From Apiosordaria backusii (taxonomy: Eukaryota > Ascomycota > Sordariomycetes > Sordariales > Lasiosphaeriaceae): a stretch of 64,000 bases of DNA. Below the pieces are notes generated by a model that had not been told where the DNA came from, made no database searches, and saw nothing but the letters and a program-made list of their open reading frames with translations. How positions within the stretch are numbered: position 1 is the stretch's first letter; every line of letters begins with the position of its first letter. The stretch covers positions 3,286,001 to 3,350,000 of the forward strand of contig JAUKTV010000001.1 of NCBI GenBank assembly GCA_030549205.1, read 5' to 3'. Below are positions 44,372 through 57,742 of the stretch, piece after piece. The position numbers were made by a program, and so were the translations under genes.

Positions 44372-45842
44372 TGTGGCGTTGTTTGGTGGTGGTGGGTTTT
44401 GGTGTGTGAGTGTTGTTGTCGGTTTTGGGGTTGTCAATCAAGTATGTAGGTTCTGTCAGCGTGAATGTGTCGATAACGGGGATAACATCTGTTGAGAATG
44501 AAAAAAGGCATTCGATCATTCATATCGAACTGACGGGTATCGCGGATACAGGCGCGGACAATTGAATTGTTGAGTACTTCAAAAGCTGTATTCCTCTGTT
44601 ACAATAGCATTATCCATGCACCTGAAGTACAACACGCCTTGTCTCTCAACTCTCAGCATACCTATCGACCTCACCGAACCTTACAATCTCCCCTTCTTCC
44701 ACTTGCTTACCCTCAATCCTCTTTGAGACAGCCGCCCCTTCCTCCCTAGTAGAAAATTCCACGTGGTTTGAACACCTACCCACCCACCGCCGCCGCCCCA
44801 ACCGGCATAGCATGTCCATGCATGCATGCTGCTGTGTGCCGCAACCTCGCAACCTGCAGGTAAGTCATCCATCACCAAAAATAGATTTATTTTTAGCAAC
44901 ACCCATCCACCCATCCCACCTCTACATCATCACTTACCACTCACACACACTCCGTGATCTCCACCGCCCGCAGAGCCGCCGACCTCCCCCACTCTCGCTC
45001 GTTCGTCTTGCTGCATATCGACTATCCAACCGACGGCATATACGGTGTACGTACCAAGAGACAGTACATGCCACCACCGCACCCACACACTCGGTAAGAC
45101 CGGCGGAAGAGGCCACGCAACGACCTGGAAAAGACAGCTTAGCTAAGGTAGGTAGGTAGTGTAGGTAGACATTCTGACATCCCCTGCGCATCAGTTGCTA
45201 ACACCCATCAGCCCTATGGCTTGACTGACCGCACAGCACAGCACAGGACACCGAGCTCCGCCCCATCTCCGATCTCTTTGACCCGTATATGTCTTTGGTC
45301 ATGCTCCATGCTCCTGTGGTCTGAGCTTCCACAGAGCCTCAACTTGGTCACTGCCTCACTGATGCTTGACTGACATCATTGCTCGACAGAGCCAGGAGCC
45401 AGATCCACCACGCTACTGAACCTAGGGAGGTCATTGCATCTGAAAAAGTAGTTTGTCAAAAAAATTTTTTTATATGCCACAGCTAGATGTAAACAACGCC
45501 GCTATCCCCTCAACTGAAATTTTTGTAGATAAAACCAAAATAAAACAATAATCGGTCATGTCATTGAGAATCATGCCTGTCCCGTATCCCATAACCTGTC
45601 CTGTTCTGTCCAGTTTTGGTTCTTTCACACACATAAAAGTCCTTCCGTAATAAAACGCCTTTGAAAATGCCCGCCAAGAAGTACAAAGATACCACCCTAT
45701 AATAAAATAAGCTGATAGAAGAAAACAAAATCAGGGTTTTGGTTAAACCCGTCCAACAACAGAAGTGTAAACGGCAAAATATGGTACACCGAAGTATCGT
45801 ATCAAATGTTCGAATATTCGCTCAAGAATAACAAATATGCGT
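44372..45842. other. Intergenic region between small cysteine-rich ORF C and the MADS-box gene
   Basis: Both neighbours are on the minus strand, so this is the promoter side of C and the 3' side of the MADS-box gene. Frames here have no family features. A short TAGG run (GGTAGGTAGGTAG) lies near 45147. Confidence 0.5.
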
Positions 45843-47862
45843 TCAAGAATCAACCTTCACACGCTTCGCGTCACCGCCAATATCAAGATGCTGCTCATGC
45901 CCGTTCCCACTGATATCGGGACTCTTCCGCTTCTGCGTGACCGGATCGTCCCTCAGAAAGGACGGCCCGATACCCACCACCGGCGTGGCAAAGTTTAGTG
46001 GACTAGGCAGCGTATTGCTGTCGCTGCCGCGGAAATTCCATTCAGGGTAAAAACTGCTCGGACTCGGAAGAAACTCGTTTGTCATGAAGCGAGACGGAAG
46101 TGCAGAAACGGGGGTATCAATATTCATAGAGTTGCTTTGGTGAGAAGCAGGAGGGGGTCGCGCAAACGGGTTCGGTGGACCGGTTGCGCCCGCTGAGAGA
46201 AGCGCGGAGGCGGACGGGGACGGAGGCGGGAGAACAACCGATTCGGGTCGTCTCGAGGGTTGTGAGGTGGCATCCGTCGTGGTTGTTGTGTTGCGGGGAG
46301 ATGCCGATTCGGCCGTAGCACTCCCGCCATCGGATTCGTCGGGGATCTGCACCTTCAGTCGTGGCCGAGAAATGCTTCCGACGCGCAAACTATTGGATCG
46401 AGACGGCGGCGTGAACACAGTTTCGGGGATAGAGGATAGCGAGCCATTTCGCTTTATTTGTGGCTGGGCTTGCGCGTTGGAGCGTTGGAGATGTGGCGGC
46501 GAGTTTGTGGTTCCATTCTTTCCCATGTCCAATGACAGCGACCGGTTGCCCTGCGGCTCTGACTTTACTTCTGGGTGAAAAGCTGCCAAGTGTTGCGAGA
46601 GAATAGACCGGTTTTCATCAATAGGCGTAAAGATGCTGCCACCCTTGCGGGGCGGTGCCTTCTTGATGGCGGTATCCAGAAGAGGAGGCTGGCGGGGTCG
46701 GTCTACAAGTTCGGGCTTGGCCATAGTCTCGACAGGCGGTTGAGGCTCTTGAGGAGGTGGTCGTATCTGCGGTGGCTCGTGCGGTGGTGGAGGGGCCAAA
46801 TGTTGCTGAGGTTGAGGTGGGCTCTGCATTGGATGCATTTGTGGTTGCGGAGGGCTCGGGACCATGTGTGATGGCATGGTGTGAGGAGGAAGCTGCTGAG
46901 GCTGCATCTGGTGAGGCAGCTGCGGTGGGTGAGGTTGAGGGGGAGATACAGAGTGCCGGGGCGCTGGTGGCGCTTGTCCCTGCGGTGGAAAATTGGGAGG
47001 AACAGAAGACCTCCTTTGCTCCTCGGCATATTGTTGCATTTGTGGCGGATGTGGTTGATGTCCAGGATAAGGATATTGAGGATGTGATTGCGGCAGACCA
47101 TGGGGCACATTTGGGGGCATATTCGGTTGGTTTTGAGGGTTGTAGATAGCTGGCTGTGGCATGAAAGCATATCCGTTCACTGCCTGGGGAGGAGGGCCTT
47201 GCGGGCCAACTTGTGGGCCGCCCATTGGGCCCATTCTTCGAATATCGTTGCGTGATGATGGTCGCGAACCCATCTGGGGTGGCTGTGGAGTATGACCTCG
47301 AGGACCTGGGCCGAACATGCCATTCGGAATTGGAGGCGACGCTGACGGAGTGTGATGCCTGATATGTGGGGGAAACTGGGCTTGCGCTTGGAAGTGAGGA
47401 GGGAGCATTGGAGCGTCCATCCCGTCCCCTTGTGGGGGAGTGCCATTTTCATCGTCGTCCTCCTCATCATCGGCGCCACCATTGAAATCAGAAGGGCCCT
47501 TGTGTTCATTTGGACCGCCGTGCTGTTGCGACATGTTAGCCAAACCCTAAAGCACAGGGGACCGGCTTTTGAAACATACATAGGTGTACCGCGTGATCAG
47601 GTCGCGCATGTCGCAGGATGAATACTCGTAGAGCTTCTTGTTGCTGCCAAAAATGAAAACAGCCACATCTACAGAGCAAAGCACGGATAACTCGTGTGCT
47701 TTCTTGAAGAGACCACCCTTGCGCTTCAAGAAGGTGCTGTTGCGCCAGTTTGCATGGTTAGCGAGGTGATCTCGGCACGGTTGGTGAGGTTTGGGGAAAA
47801 GCTTACACAGAGCGGTTTCTGTCATCCTTGATGGCCTTAATTTCAATCTTTCTACGTCCCAT
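45843..47862 (-). CDS. rlm1: MADS-box transcription factor of the RLM1/MEF2 type, three exons
   Basis: Exons in transcription order are 47807-47862, 47580-47736 and 45843-47522, with introns of 70 and 57 nt; the product is 630 residues. The first 60 residues are a complete MADS domain of MEF2 type: MGRRKIEIKAIKDDRNRSV, TFLKRKGGLFKKAHELSVLC, and DVAVFIFGSNKKLYEYSS. The rest is disordered, Pro/Gln/His-rich with acidic DDEEDDDEN near residue 85 and short Ser-Pro motifs suitable for MAP-kinase phosphorylation. Fungal members are activated by the cell-wall-integrity MAP kinase. The start is fixed by the MADS domain. A very long gene-free stretch lies upstream. Confidence 0.93.
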
Positions 47863-50800
47863 CTTGTCGAGGGTGTATCGGTGAATATGGTAGAGAAAGA
47901 GGTGCTAGAAAGAGCGAAAGGCGTCGGCATGCGACACGATCGCAATAGTCACCGTGGCAAAGGACAGCGTCCTCTCTTGGTCGGCAACAAAGAAAGGCAG
48001 TTCGGACAAGGCGGGTTCGGTGACGTCGTCGTCGGTCGGTTTGGCGACGAGTCCACAGGTGTGCAGGGTCGCGAATGGCTATCCTATCTGTGGATAGCTT
48101 CGAAGTGGGCGGATGGTGGAGATGGGGTCTGGGGTACGTCGACCTGGGGCTGGTCCTCCGTGAAGCCGTGAAGCGTGAACACAACGGGCCGCGACAATGG
48201 CGATGAAGGGCGGTCCAACGTCTTTTTGTGCCTTCGGAAGTCGCAGCCGTGGATGTCGATGGGCCGACGTCAATTCCTTTGTTCTGGGCCAGGGTAGAAA
48301 AAGATACGTACTGTACGCAACTTGCGGCGTTCGATGCAGTTCGAGAGAAAGGTGTGTCCAAAAATAGAACTTGGGGGATGGGAGGAGAAAAGGTAAGAGA
48401 AGCTCTGAAGCCTTGGCAGCCCTCTCGGAGTGGCAGCGTATTGGTCAGAAACCCGTACAGGAAACAGGGTCGGGCATTTCGGACTTGGATGCCATGCGGC
48501 CGCCGTTATGGATACCAGCACTGTGCAGTAGTCTGCTGTAGTCTATCTATCCAGCAGATTCAATATCCAGGAACCACAATGGACGGCAAGGAGAACGGCT
48601 TTGATGAATTCTCTCCTCAGTCAGTACTCCATTGTCCTGAAGGACGTCAGATCTTAGACGTGGTTTAGCCTCGGGCTGGAACAGTCCCTGAAAGGCTCGA
48701 GTCGAGATCTATGTAACGGTGAGGGTACGTAATTTTATGTACAGCGTTGCTGGTTGCTGCCAATCATCCAATATACCCGAATGGCACGCCAGTGCCATAT
48801 CAACCACTTCGGCTCAAATGAGTAGTGCAGGACAGATTGAAATGGTCCCATCGCTCCGGTTGATGAAATTATTCGTTTACAGGGTTTTCTGTGGTCCTCC
48901 CACATATTGTTCTGTGATTCACAGCAAAGCCATGCGAAGCCACCAGCCCCAAACCGTACCGTGCACGGGTTCCAGGTTGGTGCACAGGTCGCGGGAGCTC
49001 CTGGCTGACCGAACCCCTCCGTCCCGGTTCGGCTGTCATCAACCTCAAACAGGTGATGGCTCTGGTTGTTATTAGCTCAAGCAACTCCAAGAGAGAAAAG
49101 AGGAGGAGGGTCTTCCGCCTCGGGCTCTTGTGCAAGTCTCGCCTATCTGGTTGCTAGAGTGATTGCGCGGTATGATTCTTTACGCCCGTTGCACTGTTTC
49201 GAACCCACGGAACCGGTTGATGAGGGGTCCTGCTCTGAACGAGAGGTCCGTTCCAGCTTCGGGCAAGAAGCCACCGTTGCCGGTCCGCTCCTGTCACTGT
49301 CAACCTCAACACTATCGTGAAATTGATTGCTTCACCCCGGCCTGCAGCTCACCTATTTGCAGGCCAATGAGCCACATTCCCTATTCTGTCGTGTAAGTGA
49401 ATGCCAAGATGTGGCTATCGGGTGGGATCGAGGCCATCAGAGCAGTACCGAAGCCATGTAGCTCCAGATTTCATGCTCGATCTCCTGGTTCGTGCTGCTA
49501 ACCCGGAAGAAAAATGTGGCATGTTTGATTCCGACGTTGAATTCAACGTCTGGGCATCCCCAGTGACCCAGGAACGCAAGCAGTCTGAGGGACAAAAAGC
49601 AACCTAACAGCACCGAGGGTCACGGTTCCTGAACCCTGTCCGCCTAGCAATGCAACCTCGTACTCTGCCGGCTGTGATTGGCGAGGTACAATTTTGCCCA
49701 CTTTGTTCGTAAGCGCTGCGAGGGGTTAAGTCCTGATGTGGGCTAATTAGCTGCGTTTCTATTCTTAGAATTCGCTAGGATCTGAACTGCCAGGAGACAT
49801 CTGATTCGCTGCTCAATCCTCAACCTGTCTGCCTTTGCGTGGTCACCAACTTGACACCGACTTCGTGATAGCAATTGCAGCTTGGCATATCAATCAATTC
49901 GTAGCCATCACCACTTTGACGGCAGTTCGTCACACGCGTCGCTCTGTTGCTTTGATAGTAAGCGGTGCATCTTCACATCTTCGTCCCGCAAATGGGGAGC
50001 CTTCCACACCATCATCCATATCCCGTCCCGTCCCATTCACCACGGTTGACCTCCTAGAATCGACCCAGAGCTCCGGTTCGCAACGTTCGGCGGTTAACAC
50101 AATGCAGGCACACACAGACGATGATAAACTTAGCAAAAATAAGCTTTCCAATACTTCCTCTGTTGATCACCCGGTAACTTCATCAGCTGGCCTCGTCTAT
50201 TTCGTTGTTGCTATAATCTATTTTCCCGTCATCCGAACCAGGAACATCATCACCAACTCCACCACATGCATACATCTTCACTCTATCACTCCAGCCAACC
50301 ATCATCTCATCCATTCAATATATCACCGTTGTGTGTATCCACCCCTAATGAACCCATCCCCCTTCCTCACTGTCACCGTCACCAAGAAGCTTCCCCGACT
50401 ACAACCCACACACAATCTATGTAATATTATCTCCCCTCCCTCTCTGCCCCCAAACTTAGATCTCCCGCTCCCCAAATAAAGAGATCTATGTGCCCAAGAT
50501 CGTCCGGTAGCGAAACCCTGTGAGTGCCGATTGGAACGCCAGCGCGTCTGTCGTCTGTTTTGCGTGAAGGCCAGGCAAGCGCAAGCGCCGACTTACGCCA
50601 TCCCCTTCTGAAATGCCGGGCAACACGGGAACATCTCAAGTAAGATGACGGCACGACAAGCCTTCATTCTTTTTGGCCAACTTTTTGACTTGCACAAGTG
50701 ACCGCCACAAGCCTACTCCATGATCTTCAGCGTGTAAATCACGGGATTTACACTACACTCCTTTCCAACATGCCACTTGGCGGCATACACCCTTGAACCA

Positions 50801-52294
50801 GAAATCTAGACCCTTGAGAGCTTTGCCTTACCTTGACCGAACCGCCGGACCGTACATGGCCCAAAAGATAGACCCAACATGTATAGTTCGGAGCCGGCAG
50901 GTATAACATCTTAGACAAGGACTTGGCCCAAGTTCAGGGTCAAGCTACCAGGTAGGCAGGCCGGGTTACCTCAGACCAGTCCAAACCAGGCCCAGGGTCA
51001 AGCAACCAACGGGCCGGTCATCGGTTTCCACCTTCCCGCAAGGCACAAGGCCAGTTGTGTAGGCCGTGTGGCCCGAGTTCTTGCTCCATATCGCACTACG
51101 GACCCGGAGAGTTTGTCTTCCTGTCGGCCGACTGGCTGTGAGGATTTGGGCCGTTACATTCTCAATAAATACATGACCTCACAGCCTTATCAGATCATCA
51201 TCTTAACAGCTCAACTAATGCACCCACTTCATCACAACCTACACATGTCTGCCAAAGAAAGAAAATTCCATGAGGCTGAAAACACTTGACAAATCTCTTC
51301 GTCATCGTCAGTTTTTACAAACCTGTACATACATGTAAATGTCGTGTCATCACGCCTCCAAAAGACAAACCCCAAAGATAGAATGTAACACTTAAGCAAG
51401 AGAGAGAGAACCAGACAACATCAGCGAGAACCAACCAACATGGTATCTTGTGCATACACACAACTACCGGGATTCAGGGGAAGAAGATCCAAGATCAGCA
51501 TCTGGCAGTCATATGTTTTCTATCCTAAGCACCCGAGTAAACTCTTATCGATCAGGGTAGTGGCAAAAACCCCGGGCACAGAACAGCTCTTAAACGCCAG
51601 GATTTTGTGGATATCAATCTATTGCCCCTCCATGATCTCCAACTTCTCCTCTCTTTAGCTCCTCCAAGGAATGATACGCAATCCCCAGGCACAGCTTCTC
51701 ATTTGGTATCTATCTACCTCCCACAAGCAGAAGCGAGCCCCCCCCACATTTTGTCATTCTCCAAACCTGGTACCCAACCAGCTCTTTGAGTTCTCTTTTT
51801 GGATCGTTCTCTCCGCAAATGTCTGTCTGTCTCTCGGTTGTGGATTCTTGGGACGAACGGGTTACACACCGGCGGTTGGGTCTTGTGTAACTACCCTAAC
51901 CCCCCCACACACACCATACCACACTTTGGATAACAAACCTGGAAAAGTAAATAGAATACCTATATCCCGCTCTGTTAAGTATGCCATTTTTGGCATCACT
52001 TACCGACCTCACCCTCATACACATCCAGACTTCACTCACCGACCAATGTTCAGCATCTCCAACTTCTTTTTCTATGTTCATCCTTTCTTGATCTCATGCC
52101 ATGTAACCTCACTCACCAACACTGCAATCCACCCTAGGTACCTTACCCCTTTTCTTGGCTCTCCTCTTCCTCTCACCAATTTCATGTGACAAGTAGATCG
52201 ATCATCACCAAGGCACCCGGCACCGTGCCTAGGCTTGACATGTATGTATACATTCAATCTACACGATTCCCACAATTGTGTACAAACATACCCG

Positions 52295-52312
52295 CACACA
52301 CACACACACACA
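52295..52312 (+). repeat. CA dinucleotide microsatellite
   Basis: Nine CA units in a row (CCGCACACAC onward), in the gene-free stretch. Confidence 0.9.
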
Positions 52313-52729
52313 TATAACGAGTAAACATAAGTAAGATATGTACGTCGCTCTCTGATTTCCCCCCCAACTCTTGACTCAACTTCCAAACTGTGAAAACCCC
52401 CAAACCTCCAGAGCGCCCAAACCATCAATAGGTCCTCCCCGATGCGGTTAAAAAAAAAAGACAATCCCGCGATGTGCCGTGAAAACGCCTCCCCTTTTTG
52501 CCTAGTCCCTTGCGCCAATGTGATCTAAATCCGGACCATTACACCCTTTTTTTATCAGACCCATAAACTCCGTCCCCATTTCCCAGTTGTTGTTGTGGTT
52601 CCTCCCAAATTACCCCGTACAAAAAGTCAACCCAAACGCCTGCTGAAATAAAAATTATGTACGCCATGCCACAACGTGATGCTGGAATAAAAGTGAACAA
52701 AAACTCCAAGCGCTTGTTACTGTTGTCAT

Positions 52730-52741
52730 CCCCCCCCCCCC
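52730..52741 (+). repeat. Run of twelve C
   Basis: Homopolymer of 12 C; its length may be unreliable in sequencing. Confidence 0.85.
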
Positions 52742-53409
52742 ACATACCCGTCTCCATCCCCTGAGCATTAACCACACCCTGCCTCCTCCCGCAATCTCGT
52801 TCCTGCTCGGTCGGTATCCGGGTTGACGTATGTTGCGTCCCGAAGATCGATGTCTGAGTGGTAAGTCGCAGATAAATTGGCGAACGCGGCTGCCGTATCG
52901 AGGTCCGAGAGTAGTCGACGTGACGAATACCAAATTAGAACTGTAAGTCAGCGTCGCAACCCCCTTTCCACATCCACGGCTCATTCTACCCCCCCTCCAA
53001 ACAGCACCATTAATCCCCCCACTGAAGTACCCGAAAACCAAACTCGCTGCTCAGAGAATGAAACTGGCGGCAACAGGCGCGTTGCCAGAGGCAAGTCCAA
53101 CAGCGTCGTCGGGGTTTTGCTCGCGAGGTCGAGATCCGTTGAGAAGTGGGCAGAGTCTTTGAAAAGAGGGGTAAATGTCAGCAAAGTGTTGAGCAAACGC
53201 AAGTGAGATGTAGACAGTAAAAAAACAGAAAGAAGAAGAAAAGAAACAAAAAGAAAAAATAAGAATGGTGAAGAAAAGAAAAACGTGGAAAATCATCGCT
53301 TGCAAGCTTTTCCACTTGTCGCTTTGGCGGGTCATGTCTTCCCGAACCACGCTGTTCTTCAGTTGCTGACCAAACTGCAGTCAAAGCAACATCATAAGAA
53401 GCCCCAACT

Positions 53410-56400
53410 TCACCACTGAGAAGCATCCGTGAGAAGCCTGTATCGCTCCGTATCCAGCTCGCGCTCTTTGCGAGCAGTCGGGCGTTTCCACGGTTTGCGC
53501 TTCTTCTTCTTGGGCTGTTGAACCTCCACTACCTCCTCTTCCTCTTCCTCGAGCTCCTCCCACAGCTCTTCGTCGTCGAAAGAATCGCACTCAAGGTTAG
53601 TGCATACATACTTTTTGTTGGTCTTGATATGACCGACCTGGCCGCAGTTGGCGCACTTCCTGGTCGTGCCCGTGATCTTCTCCCCACCCGGGCCGGGTGA
53701 ACCGGCTCCGTCGACGCCGCCTTCCCTCATTCGTTGCTGGAGATCCTTCTGCTTAGTACGTTTCGCCGTTCGCAACTTGTTCTTCTCCAGACGCTCGAGC
53801 TCAAGCTCCGCCCTGTTGAAAGTGGTTAGTCTTTGGGGTGCCATGCTACAAACACATAACAGTAATGGAAGGACGAAACTGACTTTTCGAGGATAAGGGC
53901 ATCAGTTTCCTTGTCTCCGGTGAGCTTGAGGTTGTCAAAGCTAAAAACATCGTGTCAGCAAGATTCCAATGTGTTTTAACGCGTCTCGGGGCGGTGCCAT
54001 ACTCGATTTTCTCCATCGCCTGTTGGCGCCTCTTCTTCAGGTACTGGTTGATGACCACGGGATCATGAACGATCTCTTCAACAGTCTGAATCTCACCGTT
54101 TTCGTTCTTGATTTGCCTGGTGATCTTCAGTTTCCTGCCGCCGCCCACAGCACTAGCATGGCTCTGGCTGATCTGGCTGACACCATCAGCAATTGCCGGG
54201 TGGGAAGGAACTTGGCTCTGTGTGTTGAAGCGGTCATCTTCATCCTCTTGAGCCAAAACATCGTCATCATCGTGCTCCTGCGCATCCTGAAGGCTTTCCC
54301 GCTGGCGGTTCCAGATGTCCTTGAGAGCCTCTGTATACAAAGTGTCTTGGTTCTTGACATTGTACATGTGCCCGCCGTTGGCCTTGCGCTGCCGTTCAAT
54401 GGCGTCGGCCGAGGTAGCATTGGGACCCTGAAGCTGCTCCAGGAAACCGCCCTTCATCGATGTGCGGAGGTAGCTGACACCCAGACCCTTGCCGGTCGGG
54501 TCTCCTGCACCATGGACAGCGATCATGGCTTTGCCATGGCTCGCATCAATGAAAGCCTTAGTGAGCCTCCACGGCGCCATTTTATTAGCAAGTGCGTCCG
54601 GAGGTAGCTCGTCACCGGCTTCATTCTCATCGTTGACCATGGTGTCATTGACCTCATAACCGCCATTCTCAAGCTCGTGTGCACCTACTTGCATGGCATC
54701 CAACAGACACACCTCTTCAGGCCGGACAAGCGACCGGATCTCACTTTCGGGCAGCATTTCTTCGCCTGATTTGAGCGTCCAGTTGCGCTGCTCCTTGCGA
54801 AAATCCAAGAACTCTTTGAGCTTTTGGCGGTTCTGAGATTCGTTAGACTCAGCAACGTGCTTGGTAATATCACCGAGCGTGACATTGTCACTGTTGCGAA
54901 GCAGACGGAAAGAGACCATCTTGAGTCGGTTCTTGGCAATGTTGGTGACACGCCGAGAGTGAGGCCCTGGTACTTCCATAGAGGGCAAGATCTGACCGAC
55001 AACGAAGAGATGATCAATGTTGCGGATGTACCAGCTCGCCCCCGATTTGCCTGTGGAGCTGCGGCCAACGAGGAAGTCAGTTTTCCTCGGGCTGTGCTTG
55101 AAGATGGGGGCTCGAAACATCTGATTGTGCAACGTAGGCACGGTTTCGCCCGGATGTACCTGACCGACCATGGCAAACGGAGACCGATCCTCAGGCATCA
55201 GGACACAATTCTCGCCGAGCTCCCTCTTCTCTCCCTTAGAGTTGGAGTCAGTGCCCTTTGAGCGGCGGTAGTAGTTGATGATCTTTTGGCCCATGCCAAA
55301 GTTGGAAAGCACAATAGGAACCTCTTCGCAGTACTCCAAAAGTACAGCGGTTGCACTGTCGTTCATAGAAAGGTCCGCGGATGATTTGAAGGCTTCGGGA
55401 ATCTTCTTGGCCCTCATCACCTTGCGCTTCGTCGGCAGGGGTTTGGAAAACCTGATGAGATGCTGACCATCTTTTCGTGGATGGAACTGTGGCCGGTGGT
55501 AGCTGTGTGGATCGCTGGCGGTAAGCTTGACCTTGTAATAGGGCCAAGAGAGCCGCTGAGCAGGCATGCTGTGCTCGACAGGAATGGGAGCCAGCGTCGC
55601 GCGAACCTTGCTTTGGGCGTTTTCCTTGAGAGCATCGTAGGCCTGGTCCGAAGAAAAGTTGAATCGCTGGGTCAACTCGCGGCCGAGGCGCCCATTTGCC
55701 AGGCGGACCGTCTTGTGTTGGGTCTTGCGCCTCTTGGCAGCCCGCTCTGACGACTCGACATCGTCCACGAGAAGGAACGGGTCGTTCATGTCCAGGATGA
55801 CACGCTTTCCGAGCTTGGAGGCAGCCTCTTCATAGTTGTCAAAGTTGGGCGCCGTAAAGGTTGGGATAGGCGGAAGGCCTTTGGGTATCTCCAGCCGCCG
55901 TTTCTTGGGGGCGGGGGGGCCATCGACAAACATTCTGTCCCAGGCGTCGTCCTCGTCATCTTCATCAGGCTCAGACTTAATGTGCCTGTCTTCAGTGATT
56001 GAATCGACTTGGTTTTGGAGAGTTTCGGTGAGTTTGACGGCAGAGTCCCAGTCATCGCAAACAAGCGCGATATCGCGCAGAGTGTAACCGCCAAATTCCT
56101 CATCGTCAGACTCGTCATCGTCCAAATTAAACACCTCGATATCGGCTTGCTCCAAAGGCTCATACTCCTCGAGCGACCACAAGCCACGCGTCTCAGCCTC
56201 CCTGATCCTCTGAAATACCGGAATCAATGCAGTACCGGGGATTCTGAAAAGCTTCTCCTGATCGGCCTCCAGATCCAGACTAAGTTTGTTGGGTACGAGG
56301 TGCTTGGGAGGCTTCGCTGGCTTCTTGGAAATCCACGTAGCGACTTTCGGCCGCAGAAGTTCGTTCCAAGCGAGAACGGCATTCTCCTTGAATCCTGGAT

Positions 56401-56935
56401 AGGCTTGCTTGACAGCTTCCACAAGATTCTCCGCCGGGGCCGGAATGTTGGGGTCTTGGTTGGTTTCGTCGAGGCCCGGGTCATGGTCAAAATCGAAATT
56501 CATCGCTCTCAGTTCCTCCAGAGAATTTCCAGGCTCGTCGATATCCATACCGTCGCCGTCGGGGGCATTCGAAGCGGCATCGAGGTCGTCATCCGGCTCA
56601 TCCACGCCGTCAGCTGGTTCGGGGGAAGACCTGAACCCAGCGTCACCGAAAAGATCGTCCTCGTCGTCATTAACGTCCAAAGTCGGCCCGGTCGCTTCCT
56701 CCTCCTCGGGTAGGTCATCTTCATCGCTCAAATCCATGTCTTCAAAGTCGATAGCATCGTCGGCTTTGTTGGCCTGGTCGATGGCGCCGCCTGAGGCGAC
56801 GTTGCCGATAATGCCATTGAGCTCATTGTCCTGAAAAGCGTTGTTGATCTTCTTGATAGCGGCTTCGTCGCGGGCTTCGACATCGGCCCAGGCAGCCTCG
56901 TTGAGGTTTGCGAAGTCGAGTTCGGCGTTCGCCAT
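53410..56935 (-). CDS. TAF1: TAF1, largest TFIID subunit, three exons
   Basis: Exons in transcription order are 54003-56935, 53884-53940 and 53410-53812 (introns of 62 and 71 nt), giving 1130 residues. The acidic N-terminus (about 1-180) corresponds to the TBP-binding region. The central DUF3591 domain follows (about 410-900), with GRELTQRFNFSSDQAYDAL, PRKTDFLVGR, IRNIDHLFVVGQ, MAPWRLTKAFIDASHGKA and GVSYLRTSMKGG. A C-terminal zinc knuckle CANCGQVGHIKTNKKYVC lies at about 1050-1067, followed by a basic end. As in other fungi no bromodomains follow. It is the scaffold of TFIID at Pol II core promoters. The 57-nt middle exon (FDNLKLTGDKETDALILE) is required to keep the frame. Divergent from ARP4. 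Confidence 0.95.
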
Positions 56936-57466
56936 GATTGCGGCGGCGGCGGTCGGAATATTGGGAATGAGAAGGGTAAGTCGAGTAGGGTGAGGTCGCA
57001 GCTCAGATCCTCCTTTGGCATGCGCTGAAAGGTTATATCATCGTTAATCAGCGCCCGCTGCCTAGAGTTGATTTGCCTTGGGTAGGTGCCGTGGCAGCGT
57101 CGATGTTTGGGGGGAGGTGAATTGGCGATTTGGCGGTTTTTTGTTGCGACGGTCTGCTGGCCTTGCTGCCTTTGTCAAGTCGCGGCGGCGGAAGCAAAGT
57201 CGCGCCAAGAACTACTTAGCTTCGTAGGCAGGGGGCCTTCCCCAGCTTCACTCCAAGGTGGGGCTTTGAAGTTGGTGCCAAAAACCGACTTGGGGTGGTT
57301 CTTGGGTTGGGAGTCCCTGGTTTTTGACAGTTCGAGTGAATGAGTAAAGGCAGGAGAGTGAGGTCCTTTATAGAAAGGCGCAAGAGAGAGTTGCGCAGCT
57401 GCCAGTTTTGTAGGTAGGCGGTAAGCTCTTCAGAATCTGAACTGAGAAAATCCATCAAGGTTCAGT

Positions 57467-57742
57467 ACCTAGGCACGCCCTGGACAAAAAAACTGGCACC
57501 GCTACCTGCATAGCTAACCATATAAACTAGTAAATACAGACGTTCCGATTGCATTTAAAGGCCTATTACACTATTTTTAGGCCTGTTGACTATCTTTAAA
57601 GGTCTACCGACTATCTTTAAAGGTCTACCGACTATCTTTTAAGGCCTTACGGCTATCTTATATGGTCTATCAACTGTGTTTCGATGCCTGTTGAACACTT
57701 GCAGTACCAGTTTTTTTCCAGGTTGTCCACAGCGTGCTAGGT
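57467..57742. mobile_element. MITE-like foldback element with terminal inverted repeats
   Basis: The left end (57467-57499) begins ACCTAGGCACGC, then TGGACAA and AAAAACTGGCAC. The reverse complement of the right end (57705-57742) begins ACCTAGCACGC, then TGGACAA, CCTGG and AAAAAACTGGTAC. They match except for a few substitutions and a small insertion. The ~276-bp element has no ORF; its core is seven 21-bp tandem repeats. I cannot identify a target-site duplication with confidence. It could alternatively be a locally grown palindrome. Confidence 0.5.
57559..57704 (+). repeat. Seven tandem copies of a 21-bp unit
   Basis: Units start at about 57559, 57579, 57600, 57621, 57642, 57663 and 57684. 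The consensus is AGGYCTACCGACTATCTTTAA; the third and fourth units are nearly identical and the outer ones more diverged. It fills the middle of the inverted-repeat element. Confidence 0.85.

Larger units (their letters stand above)
47863..53409. other. Long gene-free stretch upstream of the MADS-box gene
   Basis: About 5.5 kb with no convincing gene on either strand. The longest frames (for example 47852-48361 on - and 49835-50479 on +, the latter lacking conserved features) look random. The first few hundred bases must include the MADS-box promoter, and the last part the TAF1 3' region. Simple repeats are listed separately. It could hold long leaders, non-coding RNA or rapidly evolving small ORFs, none of which can be judged without transcripts. 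Confidence 0.45.

Noticed and set aside
44812..45159. Plus-strand frame starting MSMHACCCVPQPRN as a possible fourth cysteine-rich family member
   Set aside because: It lacks the MC-x3-Q and CGC pattern of the three neighbours and is not cysteine-rich after the first residues.
49000..49050. CCGAACC...GGTTCGG hairpin and, further on, tRNA-like words near 49175-49210
   Set aside because: The hairpin is short, and the tRNA-like words do not assemble into acceptor, D and T arms.
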